This document shows positions 34,514-42,689 of a DNA stretch of 64,000 nt, piece after piece (within the stretch, counting starts at the first letter, position 1; the number at the start of each line of letters is the position of its first letter). The stretch spans positions 682,001 through 746,000 of the forward strand of contig NZ_CP011319.1 in the NCBI RefSeq assembly GCF_001865675.1, read 5' to 3'. This DNA is from Janthinobacterium sp. 1_2014MBL_MicDiv. GTDB taxonomy: Bacteria > Pseudomonadota > Gammaproteobacteria > Burkholderiales > Burkholderiaceae_D. Position numbers and translations under genes: made by a program. The notes under the pieces were generated by a model that saw only the letters and a list, made by a program, of their open reading frames with translations, was not told the origin of the DNA and did no database searches.

Positions 34514-35287
34514 ATGGATGAAACCAAGCCTTGGCAAGCGCTGCGCGCGCATACGGCGGCGCGCATCGCACTGGGGCGCCGCGGCGTGAGCGTGCCGACC
34601 GGCGCGCAGCTGGCGTTTCAGCTGGCCCACGCGCAGGCGCGCGACGCCGTGCACCTGGAACTCGATGGCGATGCGCTGGCGCGCGCGCTGCTGGAGCAGG
34701 GCCTGTCCAGCGTGCAGCTGCACAGCGCGGCCGCCACGCGCGCCGTCTACCTGCAACGTCCCGACCTGGGACGCCGGCTCGACGACGTTTCGCGTGCGCG
34801 GCTGGCCACCTGTGCCACGGGAGTCGACCTGGCGCTGGTGGCGGCCGATGGCCTGTCGGCGCTGGCCGTGCAGCGCCACGCGGCGCCGTTCCTGGCCGCC
34901 TTGTGCGAACGGCTGGCGCTGGAGGCGTGGACGCTGTCGCCGCTGCACATCGTGGCGCAGGGGCGGGTGGCCGTCGGCGACGAAATAGGGGAGTTGCTGC
35001 AGGCGCGCGCCGTGCTGGTGCTGATCGGCGAACGGCCTGGCCTCAGTTCTCCGGACAGCCTGGGCCTGTACCTGACGTGGGCGCCGAAGGTGGGCTTGCT
35101 GGACGAGCGCCGCAACTGCATCTCGAACGTGCGGCCGCAAGGGCTGGCGTATGCGCAGGCCGCGTACCGCTTGCATTATTTGCTGTCGCAGGCATTTGCC
35201 AGGCAGCTGTCGGGCGTGGCATTGAAGGATGAAACGGTGGCGGAGGGCGCGGCCCTGGCGGACACGCGCAATTTCCTGCTGAAGTGA
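34514..35287 (+). CDS. eutC: Ethanolamine ammonia-lyase small subunit EutC
   Basis: This 257-residue small subunit pairs with EutB to bind adenosylcobalamin. Family motifs present include HTAARIALGRRGVSVPT, LQRPDLGRRLDD, DLALVAADGLSALAVQ, LIGERPGLSSPDSLGLYLT and the Cys-containing NCISNVRPQGLAYAQAA. The ATG at 34514 has TAGGAGGAAGC before it and lies 8 nt after the eutB stop. The frame is open much farther upstream, but that part overlaps eutB and is not coding. It converges with tsaD, 9 nt away. Confidence 0.96.
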   Translation: MDETKPWQALRAHTAARIALGRRGVSVPTGAQLAFQLAHAQARDAVHLELDGDALARALLEQGLSSVQLHSAAATRAVYLQRPDLGRRLDDVSRARLATCATGVDLALVAADGLSALAVQRHAAPFLAALCERLALEAWTLSPLHIVAQGRVAVGDEIGELLQARAVLVLIGERPGLSSPDSLGLYLTWAPKVGLLDERRNCISNVRPQGLAYAQAAYRLHYLLSQAFARQLSGVALKDETVAEGAALADTRNFLLK

Positions 35288-35296
35288 GCGGCGGGG

Positions 35297-36337
35297 TCAG
35301 ATCTCGCGGATCTCGTCCAGTGGCCAGCGCGGGCGCACATTGAACGAGTAATCGTGCTTGGCGGCGTCGGGATTGATCTGCAGGCGCATGGCGCCGGCAA
35401 AGGCGATCATGGCGCCGTTATCGGTACAGAATTCCAGCTCCGGGTAATACACCTTGAAGCGCTTCTTGGCGGCGGCTGCGTTGAGCGAGGCGCGCAGCTG
35501 CGCGTTGGCGCCCACGCCGCCGGCGATCACCAGGCGCTTCAAGCCCGTGTGCTTGAGGGCCGACACGCATTTGGCCGTCAGCACCTCGACGATTGCATCG
35601 ACGAAGCCGCGCGCGATATTCGCCTTGTCCTGTTCGCAGATGTTGGCGATGACCTTTTCTTCATGGTTCTTGACCACGGTCAGTACGGCCGTTTTCAGGC
35701 CGGAGAAGCTGAAATTGAAATCCTTCGAGTGCATCATCGGGCGCGGCAGCTTGTAGGCCAGCGGGTCGCCGAATTCGGCCAGGCGCGAAATGGCGGGACC
35801 GCCCGGATAACCGAGGCCCAGCAGCTTGGCCGACTTGTCGAACGCCTCGCCGGCCGCATCGTCGAGCGTTTCGCCCAGCATCGTGTACTGACCCACGCCA
35901 TCGACGCGCATCAGCTGCGTGTGGCCGCCCGAGACCAGCAGTGCGATGAACGGGAATTGCGGCGGTTCCGACGCCAGCAGCGGCGACAGCAGATGGCCTT
36001 CCAGGTGGTGGATGCCGAGCACCGGCTTGTTGATGGCCAGGCCCAGGCTGCAGGCGACGGACGAGCCGACCAGCAGCGCGCCGGCCAGGCCCGGGCCCTG
36101 CGTGTAGGCGATGGCGTCGATCTCGGGCAGGGTGACGCCGGCCTTGGTCAGCGTCTCTTCCAGCAGCGGGATGGCGCGGCGGATATGGTCGCGCGATGCC
36201 AGTTCCGGCACCACGCCGCCATACTGCTCGTGCATGGCTACTTGCGAGTAGAGGGCGTGCGACAGCAGGCCGCGTTGCGTGTCGTACAAGGCCAGGCCGG
36301 TTTCGTCACAGGAGGATTCGACGCCAAGAACAATCAT
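35297..36337 (-). CDS. tsaD: tRNA N6-adenosine threonylcarbamoyltransferase TsaD
   Basis: This 346-residue enzyme transfers the threonylcarbamoyl group to A37 of tRNAs that read ANN codons. It matches TsaD in length and motifs: MIVLGVESSCDETGLALYD at the start, the metal-binding HHLEGHLLSPLL, LVSGGHTQLMRV, and GGVGANAQLR toward the end. The ATG at 36337 gives this canonical start; the frame extends 70 codons further upstream, but that part is atypical. It is divergent from the NirD-like gene, and no other tsa genes are present here. Confidence 0.97.
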   Translation of the reverse strand: MIVLGVESSCDETGLALYDTQRGLLSHALYSQVAMHEQYGGVVPELASRDHIRRAIPLLEETLTKAGVTLPEIDAIAYTQGPGLAGALLVGSSVACSLGLAINKPVLGIHHLEGHLLSPLLASEPPQFPFIALLVSGGHTQLMRVDGVGQYTMLGETLDDAAGEAFDKSAKLLGLGYPGGPAISRLAEFGDPLAYKLPRPMMHSKDFNFSFSGLKTAVLTVVKNHEEKVIANICEQDKANIARGFVDAIVEVLTAKCVSALKHTGLKRLVIAGGVGANAQLRASLNAAAAKKRFKVYYPELEFCTDNGAMIAFAGAMRLQINPDAAKHDYSFNVRPRWPLDEIREI

Positions 36338-36546
36338 GAAGGTGCTAAATAGGGGGAGTAATCCGCCATTGTAAAGGAAAGCCGGGCATTCCACCGTGCG
36401 GCCGGCGCACCATTTCGGCGGCAGTGTGCACTTGCGCAGTGCGGCGCGCGCCGGTTTTGACGGGGATATCGGCCACCCTGCGCCCTGGCCGGCACTGGCA
36501 CCGCTCTTGCTTAGGCAAGCTGGTACATTTTTCGCGGGAGCTGACA

Positions 36547-36954
36547 ATGCCAGAACAATGGAAAATGATTTGCCGCCTGAAGGACTTGCCTTTGGCGGGC
36601 GCGCGCATGGTGCAGCGGGGGCTGGCGTGGCAGGATTTGCCGGGCGTGGCGCTGTTCCGCGCGGCTGACGACACGGTGTATGCCTTGCTCGACATGGTGC
36701 CTGGCCTGGGCGGGCCGCTGGCGCACGGGGTGCTGATGGAGAAAAACCTGCTTGGACCGAAAAACAGCTGGATCATCGAGCTCGATTCGGGCCGCCTGGT
36801 GGCGCCCGTGCAGGGCATGGCGCGCCTGTACGCCGTGCGCATCATGGACGGGCGCATCTACCTGGACCTCAGTGAACTGAATATCCCGGCCAGCAAGGCC
36901 GAACAGGCGCTGGCGGGTTCGTTCGCCGTGCTGCCGCATGTGCAGATGGCTTGA
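36547..36954 (+). CDS. Orphan NirD-like (Rieske-fold) protein
   Basis: This 135-residue protein has the fold pattern of the small subunit of assimilatory NADH-nitrite reductase: WKMICRLKDLPLAGARMV at the start, GVALFRAADDTVYALLD and SGRLVAPVQGMARLYAVRI. The CXH and CXXH iron-sulfur ligands of true Rieske proteins are absent, as in E. coli NirD. No nirB or nitrate genes are adjacent, so its partner is unknown. A GGGAGC site sits 4 nt before the ATG at 36547. Possible roles are a detached nirD or a related non-redox module. Confidence 0.75.
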   Translation: MPEQWKMICRLKDLPLAGARMVQRGLAWQDLPGVALFRAADDTVYALLDMVPGLGGPLAHGVLMEKNLLGPKNSWIIELDSGRLVAPVQGMARLYAVRIMDGRIYLDLSELNIPASKAEQALAGSFAVLPHVQMA

Positions 36955-37003
36955 TATGCCTCTTGGCGGTGTCGGCTTACGCATTGACGCGCCCGTCGGG
37001 TAG

Positions 37004-37035
37004 GTCGGATTAGGCCCACAGGGCCGTAATCCGAC
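37004..37035. repeat. REP-like palindrome at a convergent gene boundary
   Basis: GTCGGATTA (37004-37012) pairs with TAATCCGAC (37027-37035), and GGCCC (37013-37017) pairs with GGGCC (37021-37025) inside it, leaving a 3-nt ACA loop and one unpaired G. The structure lies 49 nt after the NirD-like gene and 21 nt before the aroG stop. It may be a bidirectional terminator or one copy of a dispersed intergenic repeat; no second copy was seen in this window. Confidence 0.6.
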
Positions 37036-37056
37036 AACATTGTTGGCCGTAATATT

Positions 37057-38118
37057 TTATGCCGGGCGATTGACGAGGTGCGCATGCGCGTCGCGCAGCA
37101 TGGTGGCCGTCGTGTCCCAGTCGATGCAGCCGTCGGTGACGGAGCAGCCGTAGGTCAGTTGCGACAGGTCTTGCGGGATCTTCTGGTTGCCGCCGACGAT
37201 GTTCGATTCGATCATCACGCCCACCAGCGAGCGGTTGCCCTGGCGGATCTGGTTGACCACGTCGGCCATCACCAGCGGTTGCAGTTCCGGCTTTTTATAG
37301 CTGTTCGCGTGCGAGCAGTCGACCACCAGGTTGGCCGGCAGCTTGGCCTTGGCCAAGGCCTGCTCGGCGATGGCGATCGACACCGAATCGTAGTTCGGGC
37401 GGCCGTCGCCGCCGCGCAGCACCACGTGGCCATACGCGTTGCCGCGCGTGCGCACGATGGCCACATTGCCTTCGCCGTTAATGCCGAGGAAGGAGTGCGG
37501 GTGCGCCGACGACAGGATGGCGTTGACGGCGATGCTGATGTCGCCATCGGTGCCGTTCTTGAAACCGACGGGTGTCGACAGGCCGGACGACATTTCGCGG
37601 TGCGTCTGCGATTCCGTGGTGCGCGCGCCGATGGCGGTCCAGGCGATCAGGTCGCCCAGGTATTGCGGCGAGATCGGGTCCAGCGCTTCGGTGGCGGTGG
37701 GCAGGCCCAGTTCGCACACGTCGAGCAGGAACTGGCGCGCCTTTTCCATGCCTTCGTTGACCTTGAACGAGTCGTCCATGTACGGGTCGTTGATATAGCC
37801 CTTCCAGCCCGTGGTGGTACGCGGCTTTTCGAAATACACGCGCATCACCAGCAGCATCGTGTCCTTGACTTCCTCTTGCAGCGCCTTCAGACGGCGCGCG
37901 TAATCGAGGCCGGCGACCGGGTCGTGGATGGAGCAGGGACCGACGACGACGAACAGGCGCTGGTCCTTGCGGTCGATGATGTTGCGCAGCGCTTCGCGGC
38001 CGCGGCTGACGGTGTCGAAGGCGCTTTCCGACAGCGGCAGCTTGGCGTGCAGTTCGGCCGGTGTCGGCATGGGCGCGAAGGAGGTGACGTTGATATTTTC
38101 GATGTCTGGCGTATTCAT
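37057..38118 (-). CDS. aroG: 3-deoxy-7-phosphoheptulonate synthase (class I DAHP synthase)
   Basis: This 353-residue enzyme joins phosphoenolpyruvate and erythrose-4-phosphate at the entry of the shikimate pathway. It matches AroG/AroF: VVVGPCSIHDP with the metal-binding Cys, MRVYFEKPRTTTGWKGYIND, EALDPISPQYLGDLIAW, ARTTESQTHREMSSGLS and DCSHANSYKKPE. The in-frame ATG at 38160 would add 14 residues not typical of the family, so I chose 38118 (MNTPDIENI). Which aromatic amino acid inhibits it cannot be told safely. It is encoded alone, with an unrelated IS110-like gene upstream. Confidence 0.95.
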   Translation of the reverse strand: MNTPDIENINVTSFAPMPTPAELHAKLPLSESAFDTVSRGREALRNIIDRKDQRLFVVVGPCSIHDPVAGLDYARRLKALQEEVKDTMLLVMRVYFEKPRTTTGWKGYINDPYMDDSFKVNEGMEKARQFLLDVCELGLPTATEALDPISPQYLGDLIAWTAIGARTTESQTHREMSSGLSTPVGFKNGTDGDISIAVNAILSSAHPHSFLGINGEGNVAIVRTRGNAYGHVVLRGGDGRPNYDSVSIAIAEQALAKAKLPANLVVDCSHANSYKKPELQPLVMADVVNQIRQGNRSLVGVMIESNIVGGNQKIPQDLSQLTYGCSVTDGCIDWDTTATMLRDAHAHLVNRPA

Positions 38119-38232
38119 GATTCTGGCTAGGCTTTCGCTATTGCGTTCTTTAAGAGGCAATAGTGTAGCGGAAATGCGGCCTGGCGGCGGGGATGGGGCT
38201 AAAACGGGAATGGCTCAGTTGTTTTTATGATA

Positions 38233-38253
38233 GGGCCGGCACGTCGTCGGCCC
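38233..38253. repeat. Hairpin downstream of the IS110-like gene
   Basis: GGGCCG (38233-38238) and CGGCCC (38248-38253) form a 6-bp stem, 17 nt after the stop of the gene at 38270-38947 (minus strand). A T-rich stretch lies on the aroG side on the plus strand only, so it does not fit a minus-strand intrinsic terminator. Confidence 0.35.
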
Positions 38254-38269
38254 TGCCTGGCCCGGACGT

Positions 38270-38947
38270 TTACTGGCCGCCGGTCTGGCTGGCGGCAAAG
38301 GTGTAGCGGGCGATGCGCTGGTAATTGCCGGCCAGCTCGGGCGGCTTGGGCAGACCGGGATGGCGCCGCACATGGGCGAGGATGGCGCTTTCATGCTGGC
38401 GTATCTGCGCGTCCAGGCAGGCGATCTGCTGGCGCACGAGGGCGTGCAGCGCATGCTGGCCGGCTTGCAGGTGCGCATCGAGGCGCGCCGATTCCTGCTT
38501 GCGCACGGCGACGATGGCATGCAGGCGGCGCAGCCACAGGCGCAGTTCCACGTAGGCGGGCGAAGGCGGCGTCCACAGCGCCGGGCGCGTATCGGCGCAA
38601 TAGCGGGCCAGCACGGCGGCGCCGCCCGCCGCATTGCCGGGCAAGCCATGGCCGCGCACATATGCTTCCAGCTGGGCAGGCTGGGCATCGCAGACCAGCA
38701 TGCCCATGCCTGCCAGCACGCGGGCCGGGACCTCGCTGTACGGCGCATCGAGGCGCATGCAGACGCGCAAGCCCATGGCGTTCACGTCGTTCTTTTGCAG
38801 CCAGCTGCGCAGCCAGCGGTAGCCGGCCAGGTCGTTTTCCAGCACCTTGCACAGCGTTTCACCGCCCGAGATCAGCACGGCCTTGAGCAGCAGCTTGCTC
38901 GTTTCGATGCCGGCAAAGGCCGTTTCCTGTTTGATCGCGTGTTCCAT
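38270..38947 (-). CDS. Degenerate stand-alone IS110-type (DEDD/RuvC-like) N-terminal domain protein
   Basis: This 225-residue protein follows the N-terminal half of IS110-family transposases: AFAGIETSK (for GIDVSK), GYRWLRSWLQ, ALWTPPSPAYVELRLWLRR and a helical LVRQQIACLDAQI coiled-coil. The catalytic acids are mostly lost: the first Asp is Glu (E15), the EATGPY region reads CMRLDAPY, and the AKTD segment reads GNAAGGAAVLARY. The C-terminal transposase domain with the catalytic Ser is absent. The frame is nevertheless open with a strong GGGAGGAATCATC before the ATG, which suggests an expressed, domesticated protein. A recent pseudogene would usually carry stops. Function unknown. Confidence 0.75.
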   Translation of the reverse strand: MEHAIKQETAFAGIETSKLLLKAVLISGGETLCKVLENDLAGYRWLRSWLQKNDVNAMGLRVCMRLDAPYSEVPARVLAGMGMLVCDAQPAQLEAYVRGHGLPGNAAGGAAVLARYCADTRPALWTPPSPAYVELRLWLRRLHAIVAVRKQESARLDAHLQAGQHALHALVRQQIACLDAQIRQHESAILAHVRRHPGLPKPPELAGNYQRIARYTFAASQTGGQ

Positions 38948-39107
38948 GATGATTCCTCCCGTGCATGCTTATACGCAGCGCGCGCGCGGGCGGATTCATT
39001 GCCGATGAAAATTCTTGGGGGAAATATTTATCGCTGGACTGTTGCATCTGCGCATAGTTGGCCGCGCAGGCTGGCAGCATGGCGAGCAATCCGTGTAAGC
39101 TGGCGCC

Positions 39108-40100
39108 ATGACTACTGTTTCCATACCCCATACCGACGTGGCCGGCGAGCCATTTCCCGCTGCACGTTTCATCAAGGAAATAGGGCGCGGCAAGAACGGC
39201 GCGCGCAGCATGACGCGCATGGATGCCCGCGCCCTGTACCGCGCCATGCTCGAGGGCCGGGTCTCGGACCTGGAGCTGGGCGGCATTTTGTTGTCGATGC
39301 GCATCAAGGGCGAGTCCGTGGACGAGATCGCCGGTTTCCTCGATGCGGGCGAAGCTTCGTTCGCGCCGCTGGCCGCGCCGACCGGCGAGTTCGCCCCGAT
39401 CGTCATTCCCAGCTATAACGGCGCGCGCAAGATGGCCAACCTGACGGCCCTGCTGGCGCTGCTGCTGGCGCGCGCCGGGGCACCCGTGCTCGTGCACGGC
39501 GTCACCAGCGACCCGGGCCGCATCACGACGGCCGAGGTGCTGGCCGACCTGGGCGTGCCGGCCTCGGCCGACCATGCGCAAGCCGAGGCCGCTATGGCGC
39601 GCGGCGAGGTGGCCTTCCTGCCCATCGCGGCCCTGGCGCCGCGCATGGCGTATCTGCTGTCGCTGCGGCGCGTGCTGGGCGTGCGCAATTCCACGCACAC
39701 GCTCGTGAAAATCATGCAGCCGTTTGCCGGGCCGGCCTTGCGCCTGGTGTCGTACACGCATCCGGAATACCTGGAAATGCTAGGCGAATATTTCCTCACG
39801 GCCTCTCCGCCCGGGCGCGGCGACGCTTTTCTGATGCGCGGCACGGAAGGCGAGACGGTGGCCAACGCCAACAAGGCGCAGCAGATCGACTGGTTCCACG
39901 ACGGCGAGCGCACGGTGCTGGTGGAAAAACAGTTGCTGGTAGAGCAATTGCCGCATTTGCCGGCCGAGCGCGATGCAGCCACGACCGCCGAGTGGATCGC
40001 CGCCGTGCTGCGCGGCGACGTGCCCGTGCCGCCATCGATTGCCGAGCAGGTCGCGCAATGCCTGATGGCATCGCGGCAGATTGCAGCACGGCCGCGCTAG
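39108..40100 (+). CDS. ybiB: DNA-binding protein YbiB (TrpD2 family)
   Basis: This 330-residue protein has the glycosyltransferase family 3 fold of anthranilate phosphoribosyltransferase: an N-terminal helical domain (DARALYRAMLEGRVSDLE, LGGILLSMRIKGESVDEI) and a larger domain with PVLVHGVTSDPGRITTAE and NSTHTLVKIMQPF. It matches YbiB/TrpD2, which lacks TrpD activity and binds DNA. The TrpD GTGGD loop is not seen. E. coli ybiB is LexA-controlled; no SOS box stands out here. The ATG at 39108 is in the right position for the family; the gene is monocistronic and 56 nt before the flavoprotein gene. Confidence 0.9.
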   Translation: MTTVSIPHTDVAGEPFPAARFIKEIGRGKNGARSMTRMDARALYRAMLEGRVSDLELGGILLSMRIKGESVDEIAGFLDAGEASFAPLAAPTGEFAPIVIPSYNGARKMANLTALLALLLARAGAPVLVHGVTSDPGRITTAEVLADLGVPASADHAQAEAAMARGEVAFLPIAALAPRMAYLLSLRRVLGVRNSTHTLVKIMQPFAGPALRLVSYTHPEYLEMLGEYFLTASPPGRGDAFLMRGTEGETVANANKAQQIDWFHDGERTVLVEKQLLVEQLPHLPAERDAATTAEWIAAVLRGDVPVPPSIAEQVAQCLMASRQIAARPR

Positions 40101-40156
40101 CCGCGTCGCCGCAGTTTACAATGGCGTCTTTGTAATCAGCGGTGACCGGAATTCTT

Positions 40157-41371
40157 ATGGCAAAACAATTTGATGTGGCAGTGATCGGCGCGGGCGCGGC
40201 CGGCATGATGTGTGCGGCCGTGGCCGCCCAGCAGGGCAAGCGCGTGGTGTTGATCGATCATGCGGCCAAGCTGGCCGAAAAGATCCGCATTTCGGGTGGT
40301 GGACGTTGTAACTTCACCAATATCAATGCGACGCCGCAGAACTTCCTTTCGGAAAATCCGCATTTCTGCAAGAGCGCGCTGTCGCGCTACATGCCGCAGG
40401 ATTTCCTCGCGCTGGTGAAAAAATACCGCATCGGCTACCACGAGAAGCACAAGGGCCAGCTGTTTTGCAATGACTCGGCCGAGCAGATCATCGACATGCT
40501 CAAGGACGAGTGCGCCGCTGGCGGCGTGCATTGGCGCATGCCGTGCAAGATCGACGATGTTGTTCAGCAAGATGACGGCGGCTTTGTGCTGCAGACGGAC
40601 AGCGGCGACATCGAGACGGCCAGCATCGTCATCGCCACGGGCGGCCTGTCGATCCCGAAGATCGGTGCCACCGACTTCGCCTACCGCATCGCCAGCCAGT
40701 TCAAGCTGCAGATGGTCGAACCGCGTCCAGCGCTGGTGCCGCTGACGTTCGACCCGGCCAGCTGGGCGCCGTTCGCGGAACTGTCCGGCATCGCGCTGGA
40801 AGTGGACGTGGAGACGGGCAGCCTGAAGGGCCGCAAGGCGACGGGCGCGCGTTTCCGCGAAGACTTGCTGTTTACGCATCGCGGCCTGTCGGGGCCGGCG
40901 ATCCTGCAAATTTCCAGCTACTGGCTGCCGGGCACGCCCATCGTCATCAATTTGCTGCCGGAAGTGGACGTGGCGCAGACCTTGATCGAAGGCAAGGGCA
41001 CCCTGAAGAAGCAGCTGGGCAATATCGTCGCGCAATGGCTGCCGCAACGCCTGGCCGACTGCTTGCTGGCCGTCAACGGCCTGGCGCCCGATGCGCGCAT
41101 CGCCGACATGCCGGACGCGCAGCTGCGCAAGCTGGGGCAGGCCATCAATGCCTGGTCCATCGTGCCGAACGGTTCCGAAGGCTACCGCAAGGCCGAAGTG
41201 ACGCGCGGCGGCATCGACACGCGCGAACTGTCGCAACAAACCATGATGGCGAACAAGGTGCCGGGCCTGTACTTCATCGGCGAATCGGTCGATGTGACGG
41301 GCTGGCTGGGCGGCTACAACTTCCAGTGGGCCTGGGCTTCGGGCGTGGCGGCAGGAATTGCCTTGCAGTAA
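40157..41371 (+). CDS. FAD-dependent oxidoreductase of the HI0933/YhiN family
   Basis: This 404-residue flavoprotein begins with a dinucleotide-binding motif (VAVIGAGAAGMMCAAVAA), followed by the family signature KIRISGGGRCNFTN. It continues with TGGLSIPKIGATDFAY and ends with VPGLYFIGESVDVTGWLGGY. HI0933-type proteins are NAD(P)/FAD-dependent reductases of unknown substrate. An in-frame GTG at 40142 would add five residues; I chose the ATG at 40157 as the better-spaced start. It is 56 nt after ybiB and on the same strand, but no functional link is obvious. Confidence 0.9.
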   Translation: MAKQFDVAVIGAGAAGMMCAAVAAQQGKRVVLIDHAAKLAEKIRISGGGRCNFTNINATPQNFLSENPHFCKSALSRYMPQDFLALVKKYRIGYHEKHKGQLFCNDSAEQIIDMLKDECAAGGVHWRMPCKIDDVVQQDDGGFVLQTDSGDIETASIVIATGGLSIPKIGATDFAYRIASQFKLQMVEPRPALVPLTFDPASWAPFAELSGIALEVDVETGSLKGRKATGARFREDLLFTHRGLSGPAILQISSYWLPGTPIVINLLPEVDVAQTLIEGKGTLKKQLGNIVAQWLPQRLADCLLAVNGLAPDARIADMPDAQLRKLGQAINAWSIVPNGSEGYRKAEVTRGGIDTRELSQQTMMANKVPGLYFIGESVDVTGWLGGYNFQWAWASGVAAGIALQ

Positions 41372-41420
41372 CAATCAGTTGTTATTTCACGGCGGCAGGT
41401 GATTATTGGTGACAATGTTC

Positions 41421-41434
41421 TTGACTTCGATCAA
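41421..41434. promoter_or_regulatory. FNR/CRP-like box upstream of the PEP-CTERM gene
   Basis: TTGAC-ttcg-ATCAA (41421-41434) differs from the FNR consensus TTGAT-N4-ATCAA at one position. It lies 96 nt before the start of the PEP-CTERM gene. Regulation by an FNR- or Anr-type protein is possible; the Crp/Fnr gene at 53392-54210 is only one candidate. A single 14-bp match can occur by chance. Confidence 0.4.
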
Positions 41435-41480
41435 GTGATATTGAATACTTGGCATGTAAATTGATTTTTAAACATTTTTC

Positions 41481-41504
41481 ATGCCTGAGTGTAATGTCAG
41501 GCAT
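41481..41504. promoter_or_regulatory. Inverted repeat in the PEP-CTERM gene leader
   Basis: ATGCCTGA (41481-41488) and TCAGGCAT (41497-41504) are perfect 8-bp inverted repeats around an 8-nt spacer, 25 nt before the start codon. It may be an operator or a 5' UTR hairpin. Confidence 0.5.
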
Positions 41505-41529
41505 CCCTGACCATCGCCCTGGAGTCGCC

Positions 41530-42135
41530 ATGAAACACCTGATCGCCGCCGTCGCAGCAACCCTGCTCAGTAGCGCCGCCCTTGCCAGCACCCCCGTGCT
41601 GAGCAATGGTGGTTTTGAAAACAATACCGTCGGTGGCGGCTACGTGTATGGCAATGTGGCGCCGGGCTGGAGCTTCACGGGCGGCGCCGGCGTGTCGGCC
41701 AGCTACACGGCGTGGAATGGCGTGGCGCAGGAGGGCAATGCCTTTGCCTTCCTGCAAAATACGGCATCGATCTCGCAAAGCTTCGTCAGCTCGGGCGCGG
41801 CCGACTACACGTTCGCCTTCAACCTGGCGCTGCGGCCCGGCTACGACCAGGGCCAGGCCGTGACGGTCAGCCTCGATGGCAGCCTGCTGGGCCAGTATGC
41901 GGTAACGAACACGGGCTGGACCAGCTTCAATGTGAACGCGCTCAACATCGGCGCCGGCAGCCATACCCTGAGCTTTGCCGGCATCAACCCGAACAATGCC
42001 TACGATACCTCGGCCTTCCTCGATGGCGTCAGCATGAACGTCAGCGCCGTGCCGGAACCGGGCACCTACGCCATGCTGCTGGCGGGCCTGGGATTGCTGG
42101 GCTTCATGGCGCGCCGCCGCAAGACGTCCGTTTGA
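41530..42135 (+). CDS. PEP-CTERM sorted exported protein
   Basis: This 201-residue protein has a signal peptide (MKHLIAAVAATLLSSAALAS) and a C-terminal sorting signal: VPEPGTYAMLLAGLGLLGF followed by the basic tail ARRRK. The mature part is rich in Gly, Asn, Thr and Ser and contains repeated beta-strand-like segments (SFTGGAGVSASYTAW, FNVNALNIGAGSHTLSF), as in carbohydrate-binding or extracellular-matrix proteins. Exosortase (EpsH/XrtA) should process it; no exosortase gene is in the window. The ATG at 41530 follows CTGGAG at a good distance; upstream in-frame ATGs lie in the leader. Confidence 0.92.
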   Translation: MKHLIAAVAATLLSSAALASTPVLSNGGFENNTVGGGYVYGNVAPGWSFTGGAGVSASYTAWNGVAQEGNAFAFLQNTASISQSFVSSGAADYTFAFNLALRPGYDQGQAVTVSLDGSLLGQYAVTNTGWTSFNVNALNIGAGSHTLSFAGINPNNAYDTSAFLDGVSMNVSAVPEPGTYAMLLAGLGLLGFMARRRKTSV

Positions 42136-42243
42136 GGTAAACTGCTGCCCGTATGCGTGGTTTACACCACAGCCGGGCAGCAATCTCAGGCTGCATGCCG
42201 CACGCAAGTGGGGGAGGGGCTTCCCTTTCCGAATAAAAGCTGC

Positions 42244-42249
42244 TACTAT
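42244..42249 (+). promoter_or_regulatory. Probable extended -10 promoter element of rpsU
   Basis: TGCTACTAT has TG one base before the hexamer TACTAT (42244-42249), 41 nt before the rpsU ATG. The expected -35 position (TTCCCT, 42221-42226) is poor, as is usual for extended -10 promoters. The same TGC spacing occurs before the rpoD promoter hexamer at 45129. Confidence 0.45.
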
Positions 42250-42290
42250 CTATCTCTTCCTATACACCACCTCAACGGTTTGAATTTTAC

Positions 42291-42503
42291 ATGACCACTA
42301 TTCGCCTTAAAGAAAACGAGCCGTTCGAAGTCGCAATGCGTCGCTTCAAACGCACCATCGAAAAAACTGGTCTGCTGACCGAATTGCGCGCTCGCGAATT
42401 CTACGAAAAGCCAACAGCTGAGCGCAAGCGCAAGCTGGCAGCTGCTGTCAAGCGTCATTACAAACGCATCCGCAGCCAACAACTGCCGAAAAAATTATTC
42501 TAA
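42291..42503 (+). CDS. rpsU: 30S ribosomal protein S21
   Basis: This 70-residue basic protein binds the small ribosomal subunit near the anti-Shine-Dalgarno region of 16S rRNA. It matches S21: MTTIRLKENEPFEVAMRRFK, KTGLLTELRAREFYEKPTAE and a Lys/Arg-rich tail. It opens the rpsU-yqeY-dnaG-rpoD macromolecular-synthesis region. No strong Shine-Dalgarno is seen before the ATG, which is common for S21 genes. Confidence 0.97.
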   Translation: MTTIRLKENEPFEVAMRRFKRTIEKTGLLTELRAREFYEKPTAERKRKLAAAVKRHYKRIRSQQLPKKLF

Positions 42504-42521
42504 GACTGTTCAGTCAGAACC

Positions 42522-42565
42522 AACCCGGGTAGCACGGCGCATTGTTCGCCACGGGTTTTGTTTTG
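42522..42565 (+). terminator. Attenuator/terminator between rpsU and yqeY
   Basis: AACCCG (42522-42527) pairs with CGGGTT (42552-42557) around a 24-nt GC-rich loop, followed by a T-rich run (TTTTGTTTT). It begins 19 nt after the rpsU stop. Partial termination here would let rpsU be expressed above yqeY and dnaG, as in the E. coli operon. Confidence 0.5.
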
Positions 42566-42689
42566 ATTCGCCTGGGGTTATACTTCAGATGAGTCGCATA
42601 CCCGCTCCGGTTCGCCGCAGCGGGTTTTCGCTTTTCTGGCCCCGTCGCGCGCACGAGCATCGCCCCCACACTGACCAACGAGGATTGCC

